The notes below the pieces were generated by a model. That model worked only from the letters and a program-made list of their open reading frames with translations, searched no databases and was not told the DNA's origin. Source: Tannerellaceae bacterium (GTDB taxonomy: Bacteria > Bacteroidota > Bacteroidia > Bacteroidales > Tannerellaceae). From it: 61,882 bases of DNA. This document shows, piece by piece, positions 46,917 to 57,223 of this stretch. The stretch is taken from positions 1-61,882 of the forward strand of contig JAIRPK010000063.1 of assembly GCA_031257015.1 (NCBI GenBank), written 5' to 3'. Numbering within the stretch: position 1 is the first letter of the stretch; each line of letters opens with the position of its first letter. Made by a program: the position numbers and the translations under genes.

Positions 46917-49256
46917 TCAAAACGGATAACCAACAGCCAAGTGCACTCCCAAAGCATCCTTAAATCGAGGAATATTATAGTATCCCGACTTCCCCGTATC
47001 ATAAGGAAGATGCAATCCCACCCCCGCATCTAAACGGATAACGAGAAAATCAAGATCGTATCGAATCCCTGCTCCTGCTCCAAGCGTAATATCATTAAAA
47101 AAGCGATTAATGTTAAACTCCCCACCTTGCCTGTTCCTGTCATCACGAAGAAGCCACAATCCGCCGCTGTCAAGGAAAGTAGCACCGAACAAGCTACCGG
47201 CAATGCGAAAGCGGTATTCAATATTAGCCTCAATCTTAATATCTCCTGTTTGGTCAATGTAAGCATAACGGTTGTTCTTGGCATTTTCCGGGATAAACCG
47301 CCCCGGCCCGACAGAACGAATACTAAAAGCACGAATACTGTTCGCCCCGCCCAGATAGAATTGCTCACTGAAAGGAGCGACCGTCGAATTACCATAGCTG
47401 ATAATCGCTCCCGCCATAAATCGTGCAACCAGGCGATTGTTCTTATCCAGACGATGATTATAGCGATATTCACCCGTCGCCTTAACGAATTGAGCAAAAG
47501 TATTACCCAATATCCTCCTTACCCCTTCCACCCGATTGTTTCCTGCAATGGCGGATATGGTCGAAAGCAAGTTGCCCGCTTCCGTAATAGACGTTTCCCA
47601 CCAAACATGATGCGCTTTCGACTGCGAGGCATCATCGTAAGTATAAGTATAAGACAAAGCAGGGATAAATTGGTCTGCCAAGCTGAGGCGAAGGCTCGGA
47701 TTAACCATCGAGATGCTGTCAAATTCATGAGTACGCGATTGCAGCTTCGTATAAGTAATCCGCAAAGGCGTAAATACATGATGATGGAAAACATTAGGAA
47801 GAAACTCATACGATAAGCCTGCATTAAACGACATCATTCGGAAAAATCGCGCACGATTCAACAAATTCCCGCTCACCTTAAAGGTCGAGAACGACGGATA
47901 ATCCAAGCCTCGGTCTGTAAAAGAAGGAAGAAGAACGAACGGAAGCGTCAGTGTCGCCCCCAATCCAACTTCATAGCTATTTAGCCCCAATCGCTCCTTT
48001 CCCGTATCCCATTCGTGCGAGCCGTTAGCCTCCAGTTTTAAGATTTCACCTCCACCTAGAAGATTGTAGCGCGTAAGGCTAAGCGCAAGCCCCGGCCCCA
48101 ATAAGCTGTTGCTCTTATCAGTGACGTTCAGTTGAAATTCTCCGTTATATGGTAAATCGTACAATGTATTTATGCTCAAATCCAGAACATTGTTCCGTCT
48201 GGCTGTATCCCTCGGACTAAACTGCATCTCGGCAAAACGGAATATTTCCAGTTTCGCCAACGCCAATTGCGTCTTCTTTTCCTTCTCCTCAGAATATAGT
48301 TCGCCGGATTTGAGGAAAATACGCTTATAAATAGCCGATGGACGGACGTGCAGCTTGTTCTCATAAAAGAATTTCACGCCCATAAACTCTGTCGAATCCG
48401 TTGGACTTTCGTTTTTGTAGCCATTAAGAAATAGCGATATATCTCCGATAACAAAGGGCGTCATGGCAACCGACGGCAGGCCAGGCTTTCTCATTACCCG
48501 CAGCTGAACTTTACCTGGTTCCATTAGCGTATCAGCCTGATAAACGATATATTCAGGATGATGATAATAAAAGCCCTCCTTTCGGAGAAGCGCCGAAATA
48601 TTCTGCCGTTCCTCTTCTAGCGAGCTTACAGAGAAAGCGCCCCCACTCTTCAGCGCCCTCGCTTCCGGATGAGCCATTATGATACTATCCGCCTTGGAGC
48701 GTGTACTTATATAGCGGATGCTGTCGTAAGTATAAAGATGGTTAAGCGCAATACTATAATCAATCTTCGCCTTCCTGGGATTCTTTGCATCCGGAACAAT
48801 TGCATAAGCCGCTGTACCATCAAAATATCCGTTTTCCCGCATGGAGGCAGTAGCAATAGCCGTCCTGACGCCAGGATTGACATAAGATATATAAGTAGGC
48901 TTCGACGCAAATCGCTTGAACATGAATCTTCCGAAATCAGTCTTACTGTTGACATACCGATTGTATATCCAAAGTCCGACAGGAAAGGGAATCCTAATCG
49001 AAGAGCTTCCAAAGAGTGAATTATTAGGCGGATAAGCAAGAGCCTCGTCAATAGCAGCCGTAGCAACAGCAGCCGTTTTAGTCGATACATCCCCTTCAAT
49101 TTGCACATTTCCAATACCAGTATAAAGAACCTCTCCTTCAGGCAAATTTTTCGTTGTTGAGCAGGAAGCCAGCGCAAAAACAATAAGTATATATATATAT
49201 AATGAGTGGACGGCAACAAAAGCGCTGATAATTTCAGTGCACGAACGTGTATTCAT
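46917..49256 (-). CDS. tamL: TamL: lipoprotein BamA/TamA-family outer-membrane protein
   Basis: 779 aa from MNTRSCTEII (open frame to 49268). The lipobox FALASC gives a lipidated N-terminus, the mark of the Bacteroidetes TamA variant called TamL. POTRA-like segments occupy about 30-370 (LPEGEVLYTGIGNVQIEG, NISALLRKEGFYYHHPEYIV), and the Omp85 barrel follows to the C-terminal Phe with GANSIRAFSIRSVGPG. It follows tamB by 36 bases on the same strand. It is expected to work with TamB in outer-membrane assembly or lipid transport. Confidence 0.92.
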   Translation of the reverse strand: MNTRSCTEIISAFVAVHSLYIYILIVFALASCSTTKNLPEGEVLYTGIGNVQIEGDVSTKTAAVATAAIDEALAYPPNNSLFGSSSIRIPFPVGLWIYNRYVNSKTDFGRFMFKRFASKPTYISYVNPGVRTAIATASMRENGYFDGTAAYAIVPDAKNPRKAKIDYSIALNHLYTYDSIRYISTRSKADSIIMAHPEARALKSGGAFSVSSLEEERQNISALLRKEGFYYHHPEYIVYQADTLMEPGKVQLRVMRKPGLPSVAMTPFVIGDISLFLNGYKNESPTDSTEFMGVKFFYENKLHVRPSAIYKRIFLKSGELYSEEKEKKTQLALAKLEIFRFAEMQFSPRDTARRNNVLDLSINTLYDLPYNGEFQLNVTDKSNSLLGPGLALSLTRYNLLGGGEILKLEANGSHEWDTGKERLGLNSYEVGLGATLTLPFVLLPSFTDRGLDYPSFSTFKVSGNLLNRARFFRMMSFNAGLSYEFLPNVFHHHVFTPLRITYTKLQSRTHEFDSISMVNPSLRLSLADQFIPALSYTYTYDDASQSKAHHVWWETSITEAGNLLSTISAIAGNNRVEGVRRILGNTFAQFVKATGEYRYNHRLDKNNRLVARFMAGAIISYGNSTVAPFSEQFYLGGANSIRAFSIRSVGPGRFIPENAKNNRYAYIDQTGDIKIEANIEYRFRIAGSLFGATFLDSGGLWLLRDDRNRQGGEFNINRFFNDITLGAGAGIRYDLDFLVIRLDAGVGLHLPYDTGKSGYYNIPRFKDALGVHLAVGYPF

Positions 49257-49292
49257 ATTATAAACCATGATTCTTCACTAAATTAAAAACTC

Positions 49293-52200
49293 TTATTTAA
49301 AGAGTTCGGACAAGTTTAACATTTTGCGGCGAAAAACGATGCCCGCCCCCGTTTCAGTTATTTCTCCGTCGAGAATGCTTTGGAACTTCCTGTCATGGAA
49401 AAGGCGGAGATTGCCAGTGCCCGATTTGTTTACCCTCCATTCCACTGAAGCATTATCAATAAACGCCTCTTTCTGCTGAACATTCCCCGACGATACTTTA
49501 CCTCCGATGGCAATCCGAAGTCGGTCCTCAAGAAATCTCTTGGCAAAGCGGAAGGAATAGTCAGTACGTTGCCCTCCGCCAAGCTCCGGCGTAAGCTCAT
49601 AAGTATCCATTCCGAAAGATATGTCGATACTTTTCAACGCACTCCCGGCAATGCTTGTTATACCGCTACGCAAAACACTGTTGAGCGCATCGCTCATATT
49701 AACGCCACTCTTGCCGGAACTCCCGCCAGCCAGATATAAACCTGTCACCATCATGCCTACCGCCTGCGTCGAACGTCCTTCCGTCCCCATCTTGTCCAGT
49801 TCGGATTGCACGCCTGCATCGTCGGGAGCCGCAATCGTAAACATAAGCGACATGTTCTCCAGCCTGTCACGGACATCCACACCTACCTCGAAATCAACCA
49901 GCCTCGGCGTTTCCCCGGCAAGGCTCACATTCGTCCTCATCCGCTGCGTTGCCGCCAGTCCGAGGATAGGATTAAACGGATCTCCATCCCATTGTAGATA
50001 GCTGTCCTTCTTAACATTAAACTCTTTTAGAGGAATTACGGGAAGCGCATACTTCAGTTTGCCGTCAGAAAGCGTATATCGTCCATTGACAAGCATCTGC
50101 CCGTTGCGGTTGTATTGTATAGACAAATCGCCTCCCCCTTCGAGCGATACATAGCTGGACTGATCCGGGTTAATATCAGCGCTGAGACGAACGACAGGAT
50201 CGATATGCACAAGCAGCAGAACATCCATCCCCCCCACCGGCAATTGCGGCAACTCTCCCCGCCCCCGTCTGCGTATCCGCGAACTGTCGGAAAACGACGT
50301 GAACAGAACCAAATCCTTCAGATGATCCTCAACCGTCAACGGCGATTCCTGCATGATATAAGTAAGGTTCGTCCCTCCAAGCAGCCTCACATTCCCCCGA
50401 ACCGAAAGCGCCGAGAGCGGCCCCTTAATCGTCGTTGACATATCCGCAAGCAATTTTCCGTAAGCAACGCTCTCCGGTCCGCGCCGTGCATCAAGAAGCT
50501 GCAATCTGTTTCCGCCTGCACGAAGATCCGCCGTCGCCCTGTCCGGATTGGAGAAGTCAATAGAGCCGTCGATAACAAAAGGATTATCGCCTGAAGCATA
50601 AATATTAAACTTGTCAAACCGGATGCGATTCCCTTCTATCTCAATCCTCTTGTCATCCAGTCTAAACCGCGACGAAACAGCAGCCGAGAATATATCCGCC
50701 GTATCAACCCTCAAGAACCCCGTAGCCAGCGGCTTTGACGTCGAGCCGCTCAACTCCATTTTCCCATTCAGTGCCCCCCTGAACGTCGCCTGCGGTACAA
50801 AAGGCGAAAACATTTCAAGCGGCAATGCGTCAATTTGCAAACTCCCTTTAATCTCATCCTTCTTCGCATTGTATGTCGCCGTTGCCGAGCTTACCTCCTC
50901 CATATTACGATAGAAGTGCGCATCAACCTGATGAGCATCGTCCGCCAGCGGCAAATAAGTCGCATTAAGCATCAACTCGCCGACGCGCCCGCCCTCATAT
51001 ATCAAATCATCGACATGCACATCGCCCACAACCGCAAAAGCATCTTCCGAAGGGGAGTATTGCAAGTCCCCGCTCGCCCGTCCCTGCAAACTCGGCAAAT
51101 CCACAAACCCCTGCGAAACAACTCCGAGAGGAATATGGCCCAGCTCCGCATGAACGATCGGATACGCCTCCCCCGGCTCTTTGGACGAATGAATCCAGAG
51201 CATACTGTTGCCCTCTCCGGAGAACTTCACGTCCGCCTCAATATCCTTGCTGTTCCTGTATTTAATGTAATTCCCCTCATTCAACGAAAAGGCATTGAAC
51301 GCAAGCGTCGCCGTATCCGGAAAGAAATTCAGTTCAATTCCATCGCGCCCTCTCCTTCCCCTGACGCCAAGATGCAGCCCCGTCTTATTCAGATTATTCC
51401 GATAAAGAAGCTCCACGTCCGCCATCTGTCGAACCAGGCTTCCCTTCGCCTCTGCCGTAAATGGCGACTGGCGGCGATAGCGATTCTTGATTACCTCAGC
51501 CCTGTACGTTAATCCATCAACCATTGGACGCACCTCTGCGCGAATAGTGTCGATCCTAAACGTGTCTTTGTAAAGAGAATAAAGCCCCGCATCTGCATAA
51601 ATTCCATCGACAGGCGACGTCCGGGCCTCAACAAAGAACCTGTCAAAATCCACATTATACTTCTTCAGCACATCCGAAACAGGATTATCCCTCCCGGCAG
51701 CGGCAGAAAGAGAAATCTCCGGCAAAAGCGGCTGTATCGCCGAAATATTCAACATCGAATCCTCCCCAATGAGCCGCTTGACCGTCTCCGTTATCCGCTC
51801 CACATGCGCCGCCGCCTTCTCCAGCCCAACGCCGCCGGTCAGCACGACGCCCATATCGCCGGCATGAAAAGACAGCCGTGTCGTATCAACCCCCGCCTCC
51901 GCATGAAGCGTCAACGTCTTGGCGCGAAACGGACTGCCATAAACGTTCATTTCCCAGTTCCCAAGCGTCACATCAATATTATGCAAAAATCGCATGTCGC
52001 TTCTCATTTCTGCGAACATCTGAAACGACGTAGAGAAAGGATTGTCAATCAGTCCGAGCGCCTCAAGGTTCAAGCTGTCCACACTGCCCGACAACATTCC
52101 GAACATCCGGTTACGCCCGATTCGCCCATCGAAATCAAAGCTCATAGCCGCAATCGGATTCTCGCTTGTCAGATTCGCACTAATCGCCCGGCTCGCCAAA

Positions 52201-53795
52201 GCAGCGTCAAGCAACACATTCCTCACCTGCGTTTTCCCATAACGCAAATCAAGCAGCCTCCCGTTTACATTTATCCATGTAGAATCAGCAAATACGTCAA
52301 GCCCTCTTCCCTCTGCATTAAGAGATACGGCAACAAATGCCGAAGAATCCATCGAAACGAATCTGCCCGGTTCAAGACTGTCAACAGCCAGCGCAAGCTC
52401 ATATCTCGAATCCTTCGCACTGTAATATCCGCTCAATCGCCCCCTGGCCGATTCCGAAGCCTCGACCTCAGCGCTATACATATCATCCAAAAGACTAAAC
52501 TTTCCAACCAACTCAAGCCGGGGATTCGCCCATACGGCAGTAAACTCCGCCTCTGCCTTCCGCCGCAGGCTGTCCAGCGGGTAGAACGCCGTGCCGGAGG
52601 CCTGGAAGTCAAAAGTACCCGACTGCCGGACATTCAACAATTCAATCCCAACCCTGTTCATATTCCCCCGGATGCGGGCATCAACAATCAGCGGCACATC
52701 CGCATATTGAGATTTAAGCCCAAAGAGTTCCGGAAAAAACATCAGCATATCGCTTTTGCCGGCAGAAACAACAATCGTCCCATCCGCCTCCTCCGTGCCC
52801 CCATCCTCCAAAACCGACAGCGGAACATTCCCCCGCACCGAAACAGACGAAAACGGCGTCGCCGCCTCAAGCTCCGGCACCCTTATCGTCCGCCCGTCCG
52901 AATGTACAATTCCACGCAGCGAACTTAACCTTAATCCCGACCTCTCCTCTGCCTCCAACTCATTAATGACAAGTCCGACAGCCTCGCCACTATACGCCAG
53001 CGAATCCACCGACGCCCTCAAGCCGCTCACAACAATATGATGCGGATTAAAGCCAGCCGAGTCCGGCGCATCGCCCAGGCGGTATCCGCAAGACGAACCC
53101 GCAATCCGAAGCCTCTCCGCACGGTACGCCGAACTCCCCAAATCGACGCCGGCACCCGAAAGCAACCACGTCCCGCCACGCACAAAAACATTCACACTGT
53201 CCTCCGGCATCTCCAGCTCAACGTCGAAAGCCGACAGCGAAAAATCCTCCGCCGCAAACAGCCACGCCAAAGGCTCCGTCGGCTCCTCCTCCGTCTCATG
53301 CGGCAAAAACAGGCGAACCTTCGCGCGAAGACTGTCAACCGCCACGCTCCCAATCTCCACCCTCTCCGATTTCAAATCAATAGCGGCATCAGCAGAAAAT
53401 TGAACAATTCCCCCGTCCACATACACATTATCAATATAACTCCCCGTGCATATACGAAGATTGTTAACCCTGAAGCTCTCCACCTTCACCACCTTGCGGA
53501 AAAGACGCCCCAGCCGAACGCGCATCTCCAACTCGCTCACCGACAGGCGGAAACCCGCCTCCCGTGCCTCCACGGCAACATCCGCGGCATGAAGGCGCAG
53601 CGGAAACGAAATCCCAATATTCCCGACGTCGATAGCCATGCCCGCTTTCCTAGCCGCATATCGGACTATCTTTTTCAACACATACGTCTGCACCGGCGCC
53701 ACACAAACAACCGTCACCCCCACGAGCGTCGGCACAGCCGGAACCAGCGTCCAAAGAATCCATCTTCGGGAGCGCCTGTTTTTTACCTCTTTCAC
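49293..53795 (-). CDS. tamB: TamB-like inner-membrane/periplasm-spanning protein
   Basis: 1500 aa. One N-terminal membrane segment (WILWTLVPAVPTLVGVTVVC) is followed by a long beta-solenoid of AsmA/TamB type. The conserved TamB C-terminal domain is at about 1200-1500 (LQWDGDPFNPILGLAATQRM, DMGTEGRSTQ-type region, GGGQRTDYSFRFAKRFLEDR). It bridges the periplasm to the outer-membrane partner TamL, encoded directly downstream. The length is normal for the family in Bacteroidetes. A TACCTTTG element 417 bases upstream gives a long leader. The coding strand is strongly G-rich. Confidence 0.93.
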   Translation of the reverse strand: MKEVKNRRSRRWILWTLVPAVPTLVGVTVVCVAPVQTYVLKKIVRYAARKAGMAIDVGNIGISFPLRLHAADVAVEAREAGFRLSVSELEMRVRLGRLFRKVVKVESFRVNNLRICTGSYIDNVYVDGGIVQFSADAAIDLKSERVEIGSVAVDSLRAKVRLFLPHETEEEPTEPLAWLFAAEDFSLSAFDVELEMPEDSVNVFVRGGTWLLSGAGVDLGSSAYRAERLRIAGSSCGYRLGDAPDSAGFNPHHIVVSGLRASVDSLAYSGEAVGLVINELEAEERSGLRLSSLRGIVHSDGRTIRVPELEAATPFSSVSVRGNVPLSVLEDGGTEEADGTIVVSAGKSDMLMFFPELFGLKSQYADVPLIVDARIRGNMNRVGIELLNVRQSGTFDFQASGTAFYPLDSLRRKAEAEFTAVWANPRLELVGKFSLLDDMYSAEVEASESARGRLSGYYSAKDSRYELALAVDSLEPGRFVSMDSSAFVAVSLNAEGRGLDVFADSTWINVNGRLLDLRYGKTQVRNVLLDAALASRAISANLTSENPIAAMSFDFDGRIGRNRMFGMLSGSVDSLNLEALGLIDNPFSTSFQMFAEMRSDMRFLHNIDVTLGNWEMNVYGSPFRAKTLTLHAEAGVDTTRLSFHAGDMGVVLTGGVGLEKAAAHVERITETVKRLIGEDSMLNISAIQPLLPEISLSAAAGRDNPVSDVLKKYNVDFDRFFVEARTSPVDGIYADAGLYSLYKDTFRIDTIRAEVRPMVDGLTYRAEVIKNRYRRQSPFTAEAKGSLVRQMADVELLYRNNLNKTGLHLGVRGRRGRDGIELNFFPDTATLAFNAFSLNEGNYIKYRNSKDIEADVKFSGEGNSMLWIHSSKEPGEAYPIVHAELGHIPLGVVSQGFVDLPSLQGRASGDLQYSPSEDAFAVVGDVHVDDLIYEGGRVGELMLNATYLPLADDAHQVDAHFYRNMEEVSSATATYNAKKDEIKGSLQIDALPLEMFSPFVPQATFRGALNGKMELSGSTSKPLATGFLRVDTADIFSAAVSSRFRLDDKRIEIEGNRIRFDKFNIYASGDNPFVIDGSIDFSNPDRATADLRAGGNRLQLLDARRGPESVAYGKLLADMSTTIKGPLSALSVRGNVRLLGGTNLTYIMQESPLTVEDHLKDLVLFTSFSDSSRIRRRGRGELPQLPVGGMDVLLLVHIDPVVRLSADINPDQSSYVSLEGGGDLSIQYNRNGQMLVNGRYTLSDGKLKYALPVIPLKEFNVKKDSYLQWDGDPFNPILGLAATQRMRTNVSLAGETPRLVDFEVGVDVRDRLENMSLMFTIAAPDDAGVQSELDKMGTEGRSTQAVGMMVTGLYLAGGSSGKSGVNMSDALNSVLRSGITSIAGSALKSIDISFGMDTYELTPELGGGQRTDYSFRFAKRFLEDRLRIAIGGKVSSGNVQQKEAFIDNASVEWRVNKSGTGNLRLFHDRKFQSILDGEITETGAGIVFRRKMLNLSELFK

Positions 53796-54977
53796 TAAAA
53801 TTATACTTAATTGTCAGATCAGTTACCTCAGCAAGGCAACAACATTGTAAACAAATCCACGGTCAATATGCAAACCGGCAGCAAAGCCGCGAATCCCAAG
53901 CCGCAAAACGAACGAAAATCCCCCCTCTCCTTATGCCGGCGGACAAACAAACCGTCGCTGCAACGACCGCCCAGGCAGCAAGAATCCACCTTCAAAGCGC
54001 GATTCTCAACAAAACCGCCATCGCAATTCCACGCAGGAAGGCTGTTTCCATCAACAAATCGCCCGTCGCAAACAAACGCATCTTGAAGAAAAAACACCCG
54101 GCAATGTCGGCGTCCAATTCCGCGACCAGCGCTAAGCTTCTCAAAAAAAGGAGAATAAATAAACAAATTAATCATGTCGCTATATAATATCTAATTGTTC
54201 AAAAGTCTGTACAAAGGTAATTAATTATTCACGCTTCGCATTAGCAAATCTCCGATAATTGATTACAAATCCAACAACCGTACAGGCCAAATAATCAAGC
54301 AACTATGCCCCCCTACCCGGCCCCATTGTCCGAAAAAAATCGCCCTCTCTTTACAAACAAACCGCCACTATATCCATTTCCAGCAGAAACAGCGCCCCGA
54401 CTGCGAGCGAAACGTATCCGCACGCCTCCGCCACCATTCCCCAGCCCGCCAAAACACATTCTCGCAGAATCCGGAAAACGTCGTCCGACAAGGGCGGCAA
54501 CCTTCCTTAAAGAATGTAAAAACGCTGTAATAAAACCTTAAAAAACATGTCGAAAAATATTAACAGCACGGCCATAAAAAACCAGGATATTTCCCGTATA
54601 ATTCAAAACATTTAATCAAATAAAACAACAAATATTTTCGCATAAAATAAAGTCATTTCTCAAATTAAAAAAGATATTTTTCCAGATAAATCAAGCCATA
54701 TTTCCGGATAATTACGGATATATTCCACTGTAAATCCGCCCCATTTCCTACCTGACGCCAACATTCATGGCAGCCGGCACAAGCAACAGTTACGCATAAT
54801 CGCCGGCAAGGCGGCAGACGATCCAACCCCCGCTCCCAGCCGGCACGGCATCCACGGCATAAACATTTCAGACAGGCAGCCTATCCATTTTTCACGCATA
54901 CGCCGATTTCTCCACATGCAGATGTATAAAATTCCGAAAACGCCGTCGCTCAAATCAAACTCCTCTTCCATAAAGAT
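53796..54977. other. Long gap upstream of tamB
   Basis: About 1.2 kb with no convincing gene. On the minus strand a 115-codon frame (54175-53828) lies between the tamB promoter element and tamB, but its composition (Cys/Gly/Arg-rich) and the overlapping plus frame make it doubtful. 54540-54740 is very AT-rich. Confidence 0.45.
54212..54219 (-). promoter_or_regulatory. -7 element TACCTTTG upstream of tamB
   Basis: Minus-strand TACCTTTG in an AT-rich context, 417 bases before the tamB start. Confidence 0.5.
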
Positions 54978-55081
54978 GCCGATACGTATCGGCATGTAAT
55001 CCGGTACGTATCGGCCATAATGCCGGCAAGGATCGGTAAATTTGCCGATACGTACCGGATATTGCGCCGATACGTATCGGC
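54978..55081. repeat. Palindrome array B: five 16-bp palindromes, exact 22-bp period
   Basis: Units start at 54978, 55000, 55022, 55044 and 55066. The first and last are GCCGATACGTATCGGC; those between keep CCG/CGG half-sites with changed middles. The core, period and unit number equal array A at 7363-7466, and 27 bases (55055-55081) are identical to 7374-7400. It lies in the gap between tamB (leftward) and the envelope operon (rightward). Confidence 0.9.
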
Positions 55082-55228
55082 GGTTATCAAGCCGCGCTGT
55101 TTGGCGGTTTAAGCAGCGGAGGGAACCTGAGGCGGGCAAGTTGCCGAAAGCGGTATGTAAGGCATGTAAATAATTGCGGCAGAGCGCCATCCGTTTCCGG
55201 CAAATTAGCATGATGCAGCAAAAAATGC

Positions 55229-55236
55229 TTTCTTTG
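55229..55236 (+). promoter_or_regulatory. Near-consensus -7 element of the envelope operon
   Basis: TTTCTTTG, one base off TAnnTTTG, 36 bases upstream of the ATG at 55273. Confidence 0.4.
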
Positions 55237-55272
55237 CATCTTAAATAATGTTGTTAAAATACACTCACAAAG

Positions 55273-55746
55273 ATGAAAAAGAGAATACTTCTACCATTAC
55301 TTTTTTGCGGAATAACGGTTCTGCTCACTTCGGTATCAGTGCTGCCCGGCTCGCAATATTCGCCGGTCTTTATGGAGTATGCAGACCTGGAGCGTTCGGT
55401 AAGCTATAAACCGGGGGCGCATCCGTTGACAAATCCGGGCAAGATTTATTACAAATCTCCCTACATATTTATTAACGAGCGTTATAAAGGTGTGCACATT
55501 ATAAACAACAGCGTGCCGTCCGCACCTGTAAACGAGGGCTTCGTTGCTGTGCCGGGTTGCATTGACATTGCGGTAAAGGAGAATACGCTTTATGTTGATA
55601 ATGCGGTTGATTTAGTCGCCTTTGATCTATTGACAAAGCAAGTTTCATCGCGTATAAAGCAGGTCTTTCCCGAACTTTTGTCGCCTGACGGCCTTGCGTA
55701 CTACCATAATGACACAAAAATCATAGTTGAATGGAAAAAACGATAG
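55273..55746 (+). CDS. Small LVIVD-like propeller protein, exported
   Basis: 157 aa. The N-terminal hydrophobic segment (about 5-23) is a signal peptide. NERYKGVHIINNSVPSAPV and CIDIAVKENTLYVDNAVDLV are LVIVD-type propeller strands, but only two or three are present, so it may form a propeller together with a partner. It is the first of three plus-strand genes; the next begins 5 bases after its stop. Function unknown. Confidence 0.7.
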   Translation: MKKRILLPLLFCGITVLLTSVSVLPGSQYSPVFMEYADLERSVSYKPGAHPLTNPGKIYYKSPYIFINERYKGVHIINNSVPSAPVNEGFVAVPGCIDIAVKENTLYVDNAVDLVAFDLLTKQVSSRIKQVFPELLSPDGLAYYHNDTKIIVEWKKR

Positions 55747-55751
55747 GCGCC

Positions 55752-56528
55752 ATGAAACGATACACATATATATATATAGCATCGCTGCTTGTTGCATTGC
55801 TTGGCTGCAGCGAAAGCGGCGATGGAGGCGGCAACGTCATGGTCAATAGTGGTAAAGGCGGGTCGATGGCTCGCTTTGCTGCGCAGGGTGATTATTTATA
55901 CGCTGTGACGGAGACGTCGCTGAAGGTTTTCGACATCAGTTCTGCCGGTTCTCCGCAGTATCTGCCGGGTAAGGAGCAGCGGCTGACTGCTGGTGCGGAG
56001 ACTATCTTCCCTATGGATTCACTGCTGTTTATCGGTTCTCAAAGCGGGATGTACATATATTCGATTTCCCGCCCCAACTTTCCTCAACAAATCTCGCAGG
56101 TCAGCCACATTACCAGTTGCGACCCTGTTGTTGCTTCCGGCAAATATGCTTATGTTACGCTCAACTCTGGCGCGGCTCGCTGCTGGCGTGGCGAGGATGT
56201 TCTGAACATATATGACATTTCCGACATCTACGCTCCCGAATTAAAGCACACCGAGCGTGGTTTTACTCATCCCATGGGTCTTGGCATAGATGGTGAGCGG
56301 CTTTACATTTGCGACAACGGCTTGAAGGTTTATGACATAAGTAATCCGCTGAAACCGGCATGGATAGGCGATCTCACGCATATTGCAGGTTTGGGCGCCA
56401 TACAGACATACGACGTTATTCCGCTGGCGTCCTCGCTGTTGCTTACGGGCGAAGATGGGATTTACCAGCTTGATTGCAGCGGCGAGAAGCTGTCGTTGAT
56501 TAGTAAAATAGAAGTAACACGTAAATGA
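55752..56528 (+). CDS. LVIVD-repeat lipoprotein
   Basis: 258 aa from the ATG at 55752 (MKRYTYIYIASLLVALLGCSE), which gives a clean lipobox LLGCS. The 55731 start would overlap the upstream gene. Propeller-like repeats run through the body: YLYAVTETSLKVFDIS, DSLLFIGSQSGMYIYSIS, GEDVLNIYDISDIYAPEL, RLYICDNGLKVYDISNPLKP. Such LVIVD repeats are common in surface lipoproteins of Bacteroidetes. It pairs with the smaller propeller gene upstream and the barrel gene 1 base downstream. Confidence 0.8.
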   Translation: MKRYTYIYIASLLVALLGCSESGDGGGNVMVNSGKGGSMARFAAQGDYLYAVTETSLKVFDISSAGSPQYLPGKEQRLTAGAETIFPMDSLLFIGSQSGMYIYSISRPNFPQQISQVSHITSCDPVVASGKYAYVTLNSGAARCWRGEDVLNIYDISDIYAPELKHTERGFTHPMGLGIDGERLYICDNGLKVYDISNPLKPAWIGDLTHIAGLGAIQTYDVIPLASSLLLTGEDGIYQLDCSGEKLSLISKIEVTRK

Positions 56529-56529
56529 T

Positions 56530-57219
56530 ATGTACAATAAACGTATAAAAATCCTGAGCCTTTTCTTTACAGTTCTCGTTCTTGTTCCTTCGCTGTCAAG
56601 CGCCCAGGAGGAGCGTATTCCGAAAAATGAGTATCAAATTGCGACACATCCGACTTATCCTTTTATTGACGGGCTGCGTGTAGACGTGGAGAAGAGGTTG
56701 AAAAATCCGGGGAATTGGTTGATGCTCGGCCTTGCTTGGCATTCGTACTATTCTTCTTATAGCGGCGGGGTTTACTGGCCGTATCTGTGGGACATTTCCG
56801 GGCATCATAGGCTTTCAGGCGGCATGGCTGAGCTGACTTTCAAGCATTTCGTTGGTTATCCGCGGACGCGCTTTTTCTTTCTTGCTGCCGGCGCTTCGTT
56901 TTCCTACTTCGTTGTTGAATATGATGAACTGAATTATATTCCATACGAGGAAGACGGTCTAAGGTACTTCGAGCTTGGAGAGGTAGAGATTCGGCACAAT
57001 ATTCCCAAGCTTGGCGGCCATGTTTCTCTGGGTTTCCAGGCTCCGACGCGCTCGCGTGTATTTGTTGACGGGAGCATTGGCTTAGGTTATGGTTATAGTT
57101 TCTACGATGCGAAAAAATATATCCCCGGCGGTTCGTTCGGCTTTTCGCACGGTCTCAGCCGCCGAGGATTCTATCCGACAGGCACGTTCCGTATAGGTGT
57201 GCGCCTGGGGAGGCTCTAG
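56530..57219 (+). CDS. Predicted outer-membrane beta-barrel protein
   Basis: 229 aa with a signal peptide of about 25 residues (SLSSAQ). Alternating amphipathic strands rich in Tyr, Phe and Gly (WLMLGLAWHSYYSSY, FFFLAAGASFSYFVVEY, GGHVSLGFQ, TFRIGVRLGRL) predict an eight- to ten-strand barrel. No family is recognised. It starts 1 base after the LVIVD lipoprotein stop, so the three proteins probably form one envelope unit. Convergent with the DUF4252 operon, 4 bases between stops. Confidence 0.65.
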   Translation: MYNKRIKILSLFFTVLVLVPSLSSAQEERIPKNEYQIATHPTYPFIDGLRVDVEKRLKNPGNWLMLGLAWHSYYSSYSGGVYWPYLWDISGHHRLSGGMAELTFKHFVGYPRTRFFFLAAGASFSYFVVEYDELNYIPYEEDGLRYFELGEVEIRHNIPKLGGHVSLGFQAPTRSRVFVDGSIGLGYGYSFYDAKKYIPGGSFGFSHGLSRRGFYPTGTFRIGVRLGRL

Positions 57220-57223
57220 TTTT

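Noticed and set aside
50115..53798. Long plus-strand frames inside tamB
   Set aside because: Arg/His/Pro-rich shadows of the G-rich minus-strand gene; no independent evidence.
53828..54175. 115-aa minus-strand gene before tamB
   Set aside because: Position between promoter and tamB is suggestive, but composition is Cys/Gly/Arg-rich without a family, and an opposite frame is equally open.
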